Origin: Taxillus chinensis
Lineage: Eukaryota; Streptophyta; Magnoliopsida; Santalales; Loranthaceae
NCBI GenBank assembly: GCA_023512835.1
Contig: CM042090.1
Location: 54,299,365-54,363,364, forward strand
Reading direction: 5' to 3'
Length of the DNA: 64,000 bases
Shown here: positions 44,508 to 55,363 of the stretch, in pieces
How positions within the stretch are numbered: the stretch's first letter is position 1
Layout of the letters: each line of letters begins with the position of its first letter
Position numbers and translations under genes: made by a program
Notes under the pieces: generated by a model
What the model was told of the DNA's origin: nothing
The model's database searches: none
The model's input: the letters and a program-made list of their open reading frames with translations, nothing else

Positions 44508-45879
44508 TCAAACAATGACAGGGTCGTACAGTTGGATAGAATCCAACGCAAGTAGAGGATAACCCCCATAGAAGTGCTTGAGCCGATGTCCGTTGACCGT
44601 GAAGTTATGTCCTGATTCTTCCTGAATGATCTCCACTGCACCATATGGAAAGACACGAACTACGGTATAGGAGCCAGTCCATCTCATCCTCACCTACCAG
44701 GCATAAGCTTAATCTCGAAGTATAAAGAAGAACACGCTCGCCTTCTTCGAACTCCCTCTTGTGAGTTATCTTGTCATGGGCAGCCTTTGACTTTTCCTTG
44801 TAGAGCCTTGCATTATTATAAGAATCCAAATGAAGCTCCTCAAGCTCCCGAAGTTGAAGTTTCTGTGCTCCCCTGCTTGGGCTAGGTACAGTTGCAAGCT
44901 TTGACCGCCCAAAGATGCTCTATGCTCCACCTCCACGGGAAGATGACAAGACTTCCCATAAACTAATCGAAATGGGGACATGCCAATGGGAGTCTTGTAT
45001 GCTGTTCGATAGGCCCAAAGTGCATCATCAAGACGTTGGCTCCAATCCTTCCTATTAGGCTGAACAGTCTTCTCCAAGATTTGCTTCAACTCCCGATTGG
45101 ACACCTCTGCTTGGCCATTGGTTTGGGGATGGTATGGTGTCGATGTCTTGTGTGTCACCCCATACTTCCAGAAGTAGTGCTCGAAAGTGCTTGTTGCAAA
45201 AGTGAGTCCCTTGATCGCTAATGATAGCTTTAGGAATGCCAAACCTACAAAAGATGTTAGTTTTCACAAAATCCACAACAACTTTTGAATCGTCAGTCCT
45301 CGTGGCTTTCACCTCCACCCACTTACTCACATAATCCACAACCAAAATATACAAATAACCAAAAGAACTAGGAAAAGGACCCATGAAATCAATACCCCAA
45401 ACATCAAAAAGTTCACAAAATATCATAGGCTATTGAGGCATCTCATGCTTCCTAGATATATTACCAGTATGTTGGCAACGATCACATGCTTTACAAAACT
45501 CATAAGCATCATGAAACAAAGTGGGCCAATACATACCAGAGTCCAATACCTTCCTAGCTGTGCGCTGTGAGCCAAAGTGTCCTCCACAAGCAAGTGTGTG
45601 GCAAAATTTCAAAATAGATGGGATCTCATGGCTGGGGACACATCGTCGAATAATCTGATCACTACCAATCCGCCAAAGATAGGGATCGTCCCAAAAATAG
45701 TGCCTCGCTTCACTCTTCAACTTCGCTACTTGGTGCTTCCTATAATGATCAGGAATTTTAGAAGCCACCAAGTAGTTCACCAAATCAGCATACCATGGGA
45801 GGGTAGAAGAGACTGCATATAGGTGGTTATCTGGAAAGGTGTCTCGCAACCCCAAGGAAGTGATGTCCTCTGAAAGGTG
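44508..45879 (-). pseudogene. E3 integrase, frameshifted
   Basis: Read from right to left: zinc head ([10 protein letters not shown] ... CDRC, near 45460-45600), a stop at 45430-45432, then the core with Asp in [11 protein letters not shown], Asp in SDQGTHF and Glu in [10 protein letters not shown], so the DDE residues are all present. Frame changes occur near 45180, 44900 and 44690. The C-terminal domain ends with GHNFTVNGHRLKHFYGG and a TGA near 44510. It would insert the cDNA; this copy cannot make a full protein. Confidence 0.9.
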
Positions 45880-46340
45880 GGGAAGTCGGCTCATGTGATC
45901 GGCAACTAGATTTTCAGACCCCTTCTTGTCTCTGATCTCTATGTCGAACTCTTGAAGAAGCAACATCCATCGAATAAGTTGTGGCTTGGCATCTAGCTTC
46001 TTCAATAGGTACCTCAGGGCTGCATGATCAGAAAAGACAACAACTTTCGATCCTAAAAGATAGGAACGAAATTTGTCTAAGGCAAAGATAACTGCAAGGA
46101 ACTCCTTCTCGGTAGTGGTGTAGTGGCACTGAGCTACATCTAGGGTCCTCGAGGCATAGGCAATGACATGTGGAACTTCATCCACTCTCTGTGAAAGAAC
46201 AGCTCCCACAGCAAAATTGGAAGCATCACACATAAGCTCAAATGGATGGTCCTACTTTGGTGGTTGAATGATCGGTGGGGTGGTCAACTGCTTCTTCAAG
46301 TCATCAAAAGCTAACCAGCAAGAGTCATCAAAAACAAAAG
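45880..46340 (-). pseudogene. E3 RNase H
   Basis: [45 protein letters not shown] and VADHMSRL are in one open frame from 46233. The upstream part (46234-46340) has two stops, one in QPPK*DHPF. The catalytic acidic residues are present. Confidence 0.9.
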
Positions 46341-46350
46341 ATTTCTCTTT

Positions 46351-47340
46351 CTACAATAATTGCGACAATGGGTGTGCAATCTTGCTGAAGTCCCTGATGA
46401 AGCGCTTGTAAAAACCTGCATGTCCTAGGAAAGAACGAACATCTCGAACACAAGTAGGATAGGGTAAAGATGTGATAAGATTAATTTTAGATTTATCTAC
46501 TTCTATACCATGCATGGAAATTACATGTCCTAGAACTATGCCTTTTTCAACCATAAAATGACATTTTTCAAAATTAAGCACAAGGTTTTTATCAATGCAA
46601 CGACGCAAAACATTACCTAGGCTAGAGAGACATTCATCAAATGAGGAGCCATAAACAGTAAAATCATCCATAAATACTTCCACGCAATTCTCAAGAAAAT
46701 CAGAAAATATACTCATCATGCATCTTTGGAAAGTACCAAGAGCATTACAAAGACCGAATGGCATCCTTCTATAAGCAAAAGTACCAAATGGGCAAGTGAA
46801 TGTAGTCTTCTCTTGGTCCTCTGGAGCAATGGGAACCTGAAAATAGCCAGAAAAACCATCCAAGAAGCAATAATGTGTCCTACCTGCTAGTCTCTCTAAC
46901 ATTTGGTCAATGAAGGGGAGTGGGAAGTGGTCTTTGCGAGTGACACCATTAAGTCTCCTATAATCAATGCATACTCGCCACTATTCCGGACTCGCATAGG
47001 AACCAATTCGTCCCTCTCATTTTTCACCACAAGTGAACCCGGTCTTTTTGGGTACCACTTGGACAGGACTAACCCACTGAGAATCAGAGATAGGATAAAT
47101 AATGCCAGCTGCAAATAATTTTTCTACCTCTTTCTTAACAACTTCTAGCAAAGTGGGGTTTAGCCTCCTTTGGGGCTGCCTCACTGGTTTAGCACCATCT
47201 TCAAAGAAAATCCAATGCATGCAAGTAGATGGGCTAAGTCCAGGAATATCAGCTAATGTCCAACCTATTCCCTTAATATTGTCTCTCAAGAGAGCCAGCA
47301 GTTTAGTCTCTTGATCTGGTAGGAGATTACTAGCAATGAT
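46351..47340 (-). pseudogene. E3 reverse transcriptase
   Basis: LNPTLLEVVKKEVEKL, WVSPVQVVPKKTG, DHFPLPFIDQMLERLAG, CPFGTFAYRRMPFGLC, FMDD (46663-46674) and [19 protein letters not shown] are read on the minus strand. A frameshift near 47035 and damage near 46980 split the N-terminal third. The protease/RT linker (ASNLLPDQETKLLALL) starts right at the composite TRIM insertion, and its partner text is at 49151 and above. Confidence 0.92.
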
Positions 47341-47846
47341 TGTAATGACCCATGAGTGGGTGTTAGTCCCACATTGCTTGGTGAGGAGAACAAAGTCCTC
47401 CTTATAGGAGGGGATGGATACCTCACCTCACAGGGACGCGTTTTGGGCGAGGCCCAAAGACAAAACCGTGCGGAGCAGGCCATGAGGGCGAGGCCCAAGA
47501 CTGGTTGGCCAAAGCGGACAAAATTCTTGTGACGGGTATGGGCTGGGCTATTCTCGGGTGGTATCAAAGCCAGACCCGGAGCGGTGTGCCATGGTCCCAC
47601 GGGGACGTGGGCCTCCTAAGGGGGGTGGATTGTAATGACCCATGAGTGGGTGTTAGTCCCACATTGCTTGGTGAGGAGAACAAAGTCCTCCTTATAGGAG
47701 GGGATGGATACCTCACCTCACAGGGACGCGTTTTGGGCGAGGCCCAAAGACAAAACCGTGCGGAGCAGGCCATGAGGGCGAGGCCCAAGACTGGTTGGCC
47801 AAAGCGGACAAAATTCTTGTGACGGGTATGGGCTGGGCTATTCTCG
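47341..47846 (+). repeat. TRIM unit, + orientation (LTR-74 bp-LTR)
   Basis: The two LTRs are practically the same over 216 bp. The internal 74 bp carry the iMet-type PBS directly after LTR 1 and a G-rich PPT directly before LTR 2, and no coding space. Confidence 0.85.
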
Positions 47847-48019
47847 CCACAAGAATAGCCTAGCCCATACCCGTCACAAGAATTTTGTCCGCTTTGGCCA
47901 ACCAGTCTTGGGCCTCACCCTCATGGCCTCGCCTCGCAGTCCCACTCCCCCTGCAGGGTGCAAGAGGTCCCTGCAGGTGTCACGAAGGATACCCGCTGCC
48001 AATAACAGTCTATCTTGGC

Positions 48020-48427
48020 CTAGAAAGCCATAAGCCAATCCATACCAAAGATCAGGTCAAACGTCCTCAAAGGCATTACATGCAAGTCAAAACTCAGCTC
48101 CACCTCTCCTATGGTTAACACATAGTCACGGCAAACACGCCACACTTCAATCATACCCCCCACTGGAGACTCAACAACTAGGGGCTTCGCTGCCTCCACA
48201 CAAGCTAACCCCAAGCTATCTATCACAAGCTCAGCAACAAACGAACACGATGCACCCGTATCGAAAAGAACAGAAGCTAATGTACGGGAGATCAAAAGGG
48301 TACCTCTAACCACCGATGGTCCTGCTCCACCCTCAGCTGGTGGGGGTGGTAGCTCAGCCTCCTCCAGGTACGTCGCCTCCAGCGCAAACACCCTTCCTTG
48401 GCCCGTGCCACTGGTCGGCTCACTCAC
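48020..48427 (-). pseudogene. Captured Del-type gypsy aspartic protease fragment
   Basis: An open minus-strand stretch encodes RVFALEATYLEEA ... VLFDTGASCSFVA (active-site DTGA) ... LRTFDLIFGMDWL, a retroviral-type protease of the Del/Tekay kind. The code continues after a TAG as KIDCYWQRVSF. It is not related to the E3 protease (DLGASIN type), so it came from another element. It lies inside the composite TRIM. Confidence 0.85.
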
Positions 48428-48514
48428 TGGACGCTTCCCGCCAAGGCTGCCTCCAGCTTCAGTCTACTACCGCTCCGGCCTCCCCTGGGGTCGGGTCTGA
48501 TTCGATCCTGCCTG

Positions 48515-48640
48515 ACTAGCCGTCCACTCAAATTTCACTCCTTTCCTAGTCAACGCCGTCATAGGAGCCGCCAAACGGGAGAACCCCTCTACAAAACGGC
48601 GATAATAGCCTGCCAAACCAAGAAAGCCCAGCCCATACCC
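48515..48640 (-). pseudogene. Captured gypsy RT/RNase H junction fragment
   Basis: The minus strand reads FLGLAGYYRRFVEGFSRLAA, then PMTALTRKGVKFEW, the RT end of a Del-type element. On the minus strand it lies before the protease fragment, the reverse of the normal order, so the capture is scrambled. It abuts the inverted LTR at 48640. Confidence 0.85.
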
Positions 48641-49145
48641 GAGAATAGCCCAGCCCATACCCGTCACAAGAACTTTGTCCGCTTTGGCCAACCAGTCTTG
48701 GGCCTCGCCCTCATGGCCTGCTCCGCACGGTTTTATCTTTGGGCCTCGCCCAAAACGCGTTCCTGTGAGGTGAGGTATCCATCCCCTCCTATAAGGAGGA
48801 CTTTGTTCTCCTCACCAAGCAATGTGGGACTAACACCCACTCATGGGTCATTACAATCCACCCCCCTTAGGAGGCCCACGTCCCCGTGGGACCATGGCAC
48901 ACCGCTCCGGGTCTGGCTCTGATACCACCCGAGAATAGCCCAGCCCATACCCGTCACAAGAATTTTGTCCGCTTTGGCCAACCAGTCTTGGGCCTCGCCC
49001 TCATGGCCTGCTTTGCACGGTTTTGTCTTTGGGCCTCGCCCAAAACGCGTTCCTGTGAGGTGAGGTATCCATCCCCTGCTATAAGGAGGACTTTGTTCTC
49101 CTCACTAAGCAATGTGGGACTAACACCCACTCATGGGTCATTACA
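48640..49145 (-). repeat. TRIM unit, inverted copy
   Basis: LTRs at 48640-48855 and 48930-49145 with the same 74-bp internal segment, reverse-complemented. Only a few bases differ from the left unit. Confidence 0.85.
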
Positions 49146-50419
49146 ATGATAACAGGCAATCTATCTCCATTCATCAAATATGCATATTTCAAATTATTAG
49201 GCAAAGGTTTCAACTCAAGTGTAGGTGGGTGTTGTATGGAAGGAAGCATGCTAGGTGTAGACATTTGTGCACAAGAAGAAATAGAGTGAACATGTGCAAC
49301 ATCATCAGAAAACAAAGCATTCAATCCATTAACATAATCCACCTCATCATCAAAATCATTCACATCACTGAAATCAAGGTCAGAATCAATATCATATGGT
49401 GGTTCAGTGTGTGAGAGGAATAAGACACTATGCTCACTAGAGGGATGCTTCATAGAGTCTAAAATATTAAATTTAATAATTTCATCACCAAACTCCATAG
49501 AAAGCGTACCTTGGTAAACATCAATGATGGTCTTGGCAGTCTTGAGGAATGGCCTGCCAAGAATGATAGGGGCATGAGAGTTCGCCAAGTCCTCCTCCAT
49601 GTTGAGGACATAGAAATCAGTAGGAAAGATGGCATCTCTCACTCTAACTAGAACATCCTCAAGAACGCCTACTGGTCCAACTGTGGATCTATTAGCCAAT
49701 TAGACTACCACCTGTGTTGGCTTAAGCTCCCCAATGTGAAGAGAGGAGTAAACAGAATATGGCATGACATTGATAGAGGCGCCCAAGTCACACAAAGCAT
49801 CAGCAAAGTGAAGTGTCCCAATGGTACATGAAATAGTGAAAGTGCCAGGGTCTTCACACTTCGGAGGCATGGGAGGAGAATGTGTGATGAGTGCTGAGAC
49901 TATTCTCCCAAGGTTGACTCTTTCAACTCCCTTTAGGCTTCTTCTTCTTCTGTTGATACATAATTCCTTCAAGAATTTAGCAAATCGAGGAATTTGCTTG
50001 ATAGCCTCCAAGAGTGGAATGTTGATCTCCACCCTTTTAAATATATCCAGAACCTCCTGCTGAATGGCCTCATCTGTCATCTTCTTGTTTTGAATAGCCT
50101 TATATGGGAATGGAAGAGGTCTAGAGGTGGTCTCCTTCTCCTTCTTCAGTTCTTTTTCCTTGATCTCTGGTTCCTCAGTGGTTGAGGTAGGGGGTGGCCC
50201 CTTAGCTAGTGGTGCAAATCCTGGTGGAGTATATGGAACCTGTGGATCTCCAGTTTGCTTGCCACTCCTCAAAGTGATAGAACTGACATTCCCTTTAGGA
50301 TTGGGAGTAGTCTGAGAGGGAAGTGTGTTCTGCTGATGACTAGTGATCTCATGTACAGCAGTGGCCATCTGGCTTATTTGCATCTTGAGTTCCTTCAACT
50401 CATTCTGTTGGTTGAGCAC
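49146..50419 (-). pseudogene. E3 gag tail, aspartic protease and linker
   Basis: Read on the minus strand, the gag tail (LPFPYKAIQNKKMTDEA, VEINIPLLEAIKQIPRFAKF) leads to the protease block ALCDLGASINVMPYSVYSSL near 49745-49805. One stop at 49700-49702 follows QVVV. Then come GVLEDVLVRVRDAIFPTDFY, APIILGRPFLKTAKTIIDVY and an acidic linker. The frame continues until the TRIM insertion at DRLPVI. With that single stop and the insertion set aside, this part is close to open. Confidence 0.9.
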
Positions 50420-51649
50420 AATTTGCTAAAGGAGATTAAATTTATCTAGTTCTGCCTTTTGTTGAGGATAAGCTTGCTATTGACCATTCGATGTTGGCCC
50501 CTCAGGCCTCTTCTGAAAATTCTGAGGATATGGAGGTCTCTGAGGTTGCCCTGTCCCATAGCGAAGATTGGGATGATCTCTCCACCCTGGATTATATGTC
50601 TATGAGAATGGATCATATTTCTACTGAGGGGGACACTGCTGCTGCTGCTCATATGGGCGACCTGGAAAGATGCCATTGCACTCTTTTGTCTCCTGAAGTT
50701 GTGGACATGCATCAGTAGGGTGATCAATGGCGGTGCAAATTCCACAAACTTTCGCAGGACTAGCGAGGGCTGGTAAGGCTAAGGCCATCTGCCTTATCAT
50801 AATAGAGATCTCATCAAGCTTGTGCTCCTCAAGGCTAGGCTGTGTGCTAGGGCTCACATGGTGGACTCCTCGCTGTGTAGGTAATGCTCGATCTCCAAAT
50901 TGCTGCATATTCTGTGCCATTTTGTCAATGAGAGCTCTTGCATCCACTGGTGTTTTATCAACTAGGGCTCCTCCTGCAGTTGCATCCACCATGCTCCTCT
51001 CCATAGATGTAAGACCCTCGTAGAAGTACTGCATGAGGAGTTGGTCGCTAATTTGGTGATGTGGACAACTAGCAACCAATTTCTTGAAGCGCTCCTAATA
51101 CTCGTACATCGTCTCGCTATGTCCCTGTTTGATGCCTGAGATCTCCTTCCGGATTGCTGTGGTCCTCGATGCTGGGAAGAATCGATTCAAGAACAATTTA
51201 TTCAACTTGTTCCAACATGTGACATCTTCTGGTTGCAAGTAATACAACCAATCTTTTGCAGCTCCATCAAGTGAGAATGGAAAAGCTCTCAACTTGATCT
51301 GATCTTCTGGGACATTGCGGGGCTTCATGGTTAAGCAGACCACATTGAACTCTTTAAGATGCTTGTGTGGGTCTTCTCCAAATAGCCCATGAAACTTGGG
51401 AAGAAGATGTATAAGACCAGATTTGAGCTCGAAGTCAGTCTCCAAAGCTGGGTAGGCAATACACGTCGGTTGATAGTTGATGTCTAGTGCTGCTAACTCT
51501 CGGATGGTGCGATTGTACTCTCTGTTTGGCCCTGCCATTGTTGCTGAGGGGCTTTCTTCCTTTACTTGAGTATGTCGAAGACGAGTCCTCAAGTTCCGCT
51601 CAACTTCTGGATCCAAATCTAGTAGTTCCCCTGAAGTAGATCGTGTCAT
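50420..51649 (-). pseudogene. E3 gag
   Basis: Start ATG 51649 (MTRSTSGELLDLDPEVERN). The gag core reads IKLRAFPFSLDGAAKDWLYY, LNKLFLNRFFPASRTT and ERFKKLVASCP. A CX2CX4HX4C zinc knuckle (CGICTAIDHPTDAC) lies near 50712-50753. In-frame stops occur near 51096, 50621 and 50446. Gag would build the particle and hold the RNA; the knuckle is the nucleic-acid-binding part. Confidence 0.9.
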
Positions 51650-51897
51650 AAAACTGCAAAAAAGAAATTAAGAGGAAGAGAAGAGAAAATAAAAGAAAAG
51701 AAAAAGAAAAATCTGCAAAAAAAAAATAAAACTATGAGAACAAAAATAAAACAAAACAGGAAACTTGTTAGAAAAGGAAACCTGCAAAAACAAAGACAAG
51801 AAATTACCGGGTAAGTCTGAACAAAATAATAAATAAATTAAAATCAAAACAAATAATAAAACAAGTAAGAAAATAAATTAAATCAAATTTAATGCCT

Positions 51898-51914
51898 CCC
51901 CGACAACGGCGCCA
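51898..51914 (-). promoter_or_regulatory. E3 primer binding site
   Basis: The minus strand reads TGGCGCCGTTGTCGGGG, three bases inside the 5' LTR end. This is the tRNA-Asp-like PBS used by plant Athila/Tat elements and fixes both the strand and the lineage of E3. Confidence 0.9.
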
Positions 51915-51917
51915 ATT

Positions 51918-53480
51918 TGAAAAGGGCGTTTGTCGCACACGCACTCCAAATAAAATTTAAACTAAGTATAGCTAGTGGCTTAACCTAGATCGTTCTCTAC
52001 CGGAGGACTTATAAAATTCAATTTAATCTATTTAATTACCTGTTTAATAAAAACTAATGAAAAAGAAAAAATATGAAATTGGGGGGAATTTTTGATTGAA
52101 TGAAAACTAATTAAAGCAAGGAATTTTAACTAAGAAAAGTAATAACTAAGAAAATCAATTAATTAAAGATATAACTGGTTTGACTTCACACCTGAATGCT
52201 ATTTATCACTATCCCAAAAGATTAATTAGATAAATTATGGCCTCATAATTCAAAGGCATCAAAACACCATGAATACAATCAAATTATGAATTTATTCTAA
52301 CCAGAATAATTATGAATCAATTCTCGAAAGACTGCCCATTCCCTACGAAACAAATCTTCCCACTCAAATAGAATAATAACGCACAATGAATTGCTAAATT
52401 AACACTCAACCGAGATATTAAATTAACAAATCACAGAGTTGAGAATTAAATCATAGCACATAAAATATCAAATTAAATATTAAAACATGGATTCAAAACA
52501 AGCATCCAAAGTGCTACGCTAAACCGATTACAAAATACTTACCCCTCCATGGGTTGCAAAATCACATATCTGTTTGGAAAATTAAAACAGCAGAATTAGA
52601 ACAGAATTAAAATAAATAGGCTGCAAACAATTAAACACTCGATCTTGAACTCGATCTGAATCTCCAATATTCGCTGCACTATCTTCTTTCCTGCCTGAAA
52701 CACTGCTGCAACAGAATGGTTCATGCCTGGGTACTGCTACGCGTGAAGGGATTGACGCAGTGTGAAGGCTGTGCTGATGAAGGCTGTGCGTGAAGAGATG
52801 ATGATGGGACGAGCGCTGACGTGGGATGATGTTGGCAAGACGATGGAGGGCTTGCGCGCGCGAGACGTGAAAACTGGCGGGACGTGCGTCAAAGGATGAG
52901 GTGATGCGTGCGCTGGGTGAAGGGCTGGCGTGTGATGGATGATGGGTGGATGGGATGGTGTGGCGGCGCAAGCGCAGGTGAGAGATGCTAGAAGACGCGG
53001 GGCCTGCGTCTTGGAGGCTCGCTGCGCGAAGACGCTGCCTGTGCGTGGTGGATGGGAGACGATGGAGGGCTGACGTGGAGGAGAGTTGATGATATCGTAA
53101 GAGGGCCTGCACACACACATATATATAAATAAATAAATCCAAATCCCGTGCAATATAAGGTTTCCAATTTCTTCCTGCTTGCACATCAAGTAACTACCTG
53201 CTTAGGTAACAAGCAAACAATAAAAAAAAAATAATAATAATAAATAAAATACAAAACATTAAACAAAAACAATTAAAATAATCAATTAAGCCCAGAGAAT
53301 TAATATTAAAGTTTGAATGATTAATTTAACATTAAAAACCACTAAATTAATATTAAATCTATAAAAGAGTAAATAATTGAAATTGGGGAAAACTATTATA
53401 AAAATGTATTAATTCAACAGAATATTAAATTAAAGCCCACAAATTAAATGCAAATTTAATGACAAATTATGCAGTTATCA
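51918..53480 (-). repeat. E3 5' LTR, 1563 bp
   Basis: On the + strand TGAAAAGGGCG...GCAGTTATCA. The outer end is the reverse complement of TGATAAC, as in the other Athila LTRs here. A TATA-like stretch (TTTATATATATGT, minus) lies near 53115-53128. It lacks the CACGTG hairpins. ORFs on its minus strand (52582-53189) are not supported as genes. Confidence 0.9.
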
Positions 53481-54049
53481 TTACCTGCAGGACCTAACCC
53501 TACCAACTGGCTCAAAGCAATATTATCATGCAGAGGGACAAAAGAATTAATACCAGACTCAACAAGAGCCAAATCAACAAACGAATCAACCATAGTAAAG
53601 AGAACAGGGAGAGAGCGTGAAGAAACACCAGTACCCACATCCAATGCATTAATCATAGCAAGAGAAGCCATGGAAGGGCGAGAAGAGGGAGCCGGATCAG
53701 AAACCACATTTAGAGTATCTAGAGAACAGTCAGGAACCATTGAAACGCCAACATCACCTGCTGATAACAAACCTTGCGTGACCAAAGGGGCATGGAGAGA
53801 AGTGGTGCCTGCCAAAGGCTTGACTGAAGACGGCAGGGGGGAGGGGACAACGACAGAAAGAGTTTGCTGAATACTGGCCATGGACCGGGCTAGAGAGAGC
53901 AAAATCTTCGCTGGGATGCCCGAGGACTGAGGAGGAGTACTCACCTGTGCCACAAAACCAAAAGAAACAAGAGACCACTTGAGCGAGAGACCAGCGGTAG
54001 AAATCTTACCTAAGTCGTGCGCAATATCGGGTGGAAGGGGGTTGGTCAT
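53481..54049 (-). pseudogene. Unidentified ORF, upstream half (split by E3, cut by E6)
   Basis: An open minus-strand frame of 190 codons; its first in-window codons are MTNPLPPDIAHDL at the E6 LTR edge, and the true start may lie beyond E6. It runs into E3 at LVGLGPAGN and continues in frame at 32910. It is Ser/Pro/Val-rich (LPVLFTMVDSFVDLALVESG) with no recognised domain and no signal or membrane segment I can defend. Both E3 and E6 inserted in it, so it predates them. Confidence 0.5.
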
Positions 54050-55303
54050 TGTTGGATCAAGCCCAGAACTTGGAGAATGCTGATAAAGCCTTATGTAATT
54101 TGATCTGAGATCTTTTGTGTTTCTTTGATCGTTGCAGAAGATATGTTATTAATCTGGAGATACACTCGTGAGAGCAAAGCTAAGGACAGGATACATAATC
54201 CTGATCCGGACAAGAGTGAGTGTCATCAAACACTTGGTAAATAACAAAGTCACCAATACATACGGAATAAGAAACATTCGTGCAGACTAAGAACTTAAAA
54301 GCTACGGATTACGGAATATGTTCCTAGTCCCTCAAGCGAACTAAAGTGAAGAAGACACGGAGTAAGGCATCCGAGTCTTTCATACATACGGAGTAAGGAA
54401 GTATTAATGCGGAATAAGGACCCGAGTCTTTATTCGCACGGAGTAAGGAAACTAGATGCGGAGTAAGGAATCCGGACAACTTTACTCATACGGAGTAAGG
54501 AACTTACATTCGGAGTAAGGAAGCGCTAGTACGGAGTAAGCACTCAGATCCCTTAGACTCGCCCGGAGTAAGGAACTTACATGCGGAGTAAGGAAGCGCT
54601 GACATAGACTAAGGATTCCAGTACGAAATAGATACGGAGTAAGCAACCACTGACACGGAGTAAGGTTCCGAGCTTCATTAGCAACGGAGTAAGGAAAATT
54701 ACACCGGACCAAGAAGATGCTACTTCAATTCACCGCATTTAAGGCTATCAGCTTGTGGCGTCCCGATGTAAGACAAACTCATTGAGAACCTGAAGAATCT
54801 TACACGTGGATCACCCGGATATGTGGACACAACCTTAAGTATATTTGGGAACTCACAAAGGCACTTATACTCTTCAAACCCAAGATCTTGAGCTCCACAA
54901 ACCGCAGCAGTCAAGACAGAGAGATTACCGAGGAATAGTTAGTGCTAAACGCATTCCGGAACTACAAGTTCCAAGGTTGTCTTTTAGGAATGTTTGTATA
55001 AATATTCATACTTGTACATTTGTGAGTGAAAGTGTGCGAACAAGCCTGAATAACCTGTGTATGCACAAGAACTCAAAGAGATAATCTAGGTTAGTGTGTG
55101 AATCCCTTTGTAAACAGAGTGTAAGAGAGTCTTGCTTCTATTTTGTTGTATTTATCTCTTGATAATAAAACAAAATACTTCCACTATCTGGTTATCTTCC
55201 GCAGTGATTCTATCACTTGACTAGATTAGTGTGGTGCCTTAAGAGATCAAAAGAGTTTCGATAAGAGCCTATTCACCCCCCTCTAGGCTCCAAGGGACCA
55301 TCA
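54050..55303 (+). repeat. E6 5' LTR, 1254 bp
   Basis: It starts TGTTGGATCAAGCCC and ends AAGGGACCATCA, two bases before the PBS. The first half is filled with variants of CGGAGTAAGGAA. The 3' LTR is not in the window, so the ends rest on the TG...CA termini, the PBS and the break in the flanking ORF. Confidence 0.85.
54300..54705 (+). repeat. CGGAGTAAGGA repeat array in E6 LTR
   Basis: The 9-mer CGGAGTAAG occurs 12 times exactly, plus decayed forms (CGGAATAAG, CGGATTACG), irregularly spaced by about 15-60 bases. It lies in U3, so it may be an array of factor binding sites. Confidence 0.9.
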
Positions 55304-55305
55304 AG

Positions 55306-55316
55306 TGGTATCAGAG
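55306..55316 (+). promoter_or_regulatory. E6 primer binding site
   Basis: TGGTATCAGAG two bases after the LTR, complementary to the 3' end of initiator-methionine tRNA; standard for copia elements. Confidence 0.92.
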
Positions 55317-55363
55317 TAGTCTATTTGTTCAAAAGTAGAGATCCCACTCTTTTACTCTAAGCA

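Larger units (their letters stand above)
47341..49145. mobile_element. Composite TRIM-like element: inverted LTR pairs around captured gypsy pieces
   Basis: A single insertion with ATGAT on both sides (47336-47340, 49146-49150) and inverted ends TGTAATGACCC...GGGTCATTACA. Left: two direct 216-bp LTRs (47341-47556, 47631-47846) around a 74-bp internal region that holds only a PBS (TGGTATCAAAGCC, 47559-47571) and a purine tract (AAGGGGGGTGGAT). Right: the same unit inverted (48640-48855, 48930-49145). Between them are part of another inverted LTR (47850-47930) and gypsy protease and RT fragments. The short LTR/PBS/PPT unit fits a TRIM; the whole behaves like one mobile unit. Confidence 0.8.
32911..53480 (-). 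mobile_element. E3: Athila-like Ty3/gypsy element (minus), carrying two later insertions
   Basis: In minus direction: 5' LTR (53480-51918), PBS, gag, protease, RT, RNase H, integrase, 3' UTR and a damaged 3' LTR. The 3' LTR is itself split by E4 (33850-43108), and the protease/RT linker by a composite TRIM (47341-49145). Without these the element is about 9.5 kb. The flanks are GTTAC (32906-32910) and TTACC (53481-53485), a 4-5 bp target repeat. No ORF3 is present, unlike E1 and E2. Confidence 0.88.

Noticed and set aside
47564..48922. ORFs of 74-174 codons across the TRIM LTRs
   Set aside because: The same peptide is read from each repeated LTR in the antisense sense; it is a shadow of the repeat, not a gene.
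52582..53189. 200-codon and 150-codon overlapping minus-strand ORFs in the E3 5' LTR
   Set aside because: Two frames open together, low-complexity Ser/His/Arg content, no homology motif, located in the LTR transcription-start region.
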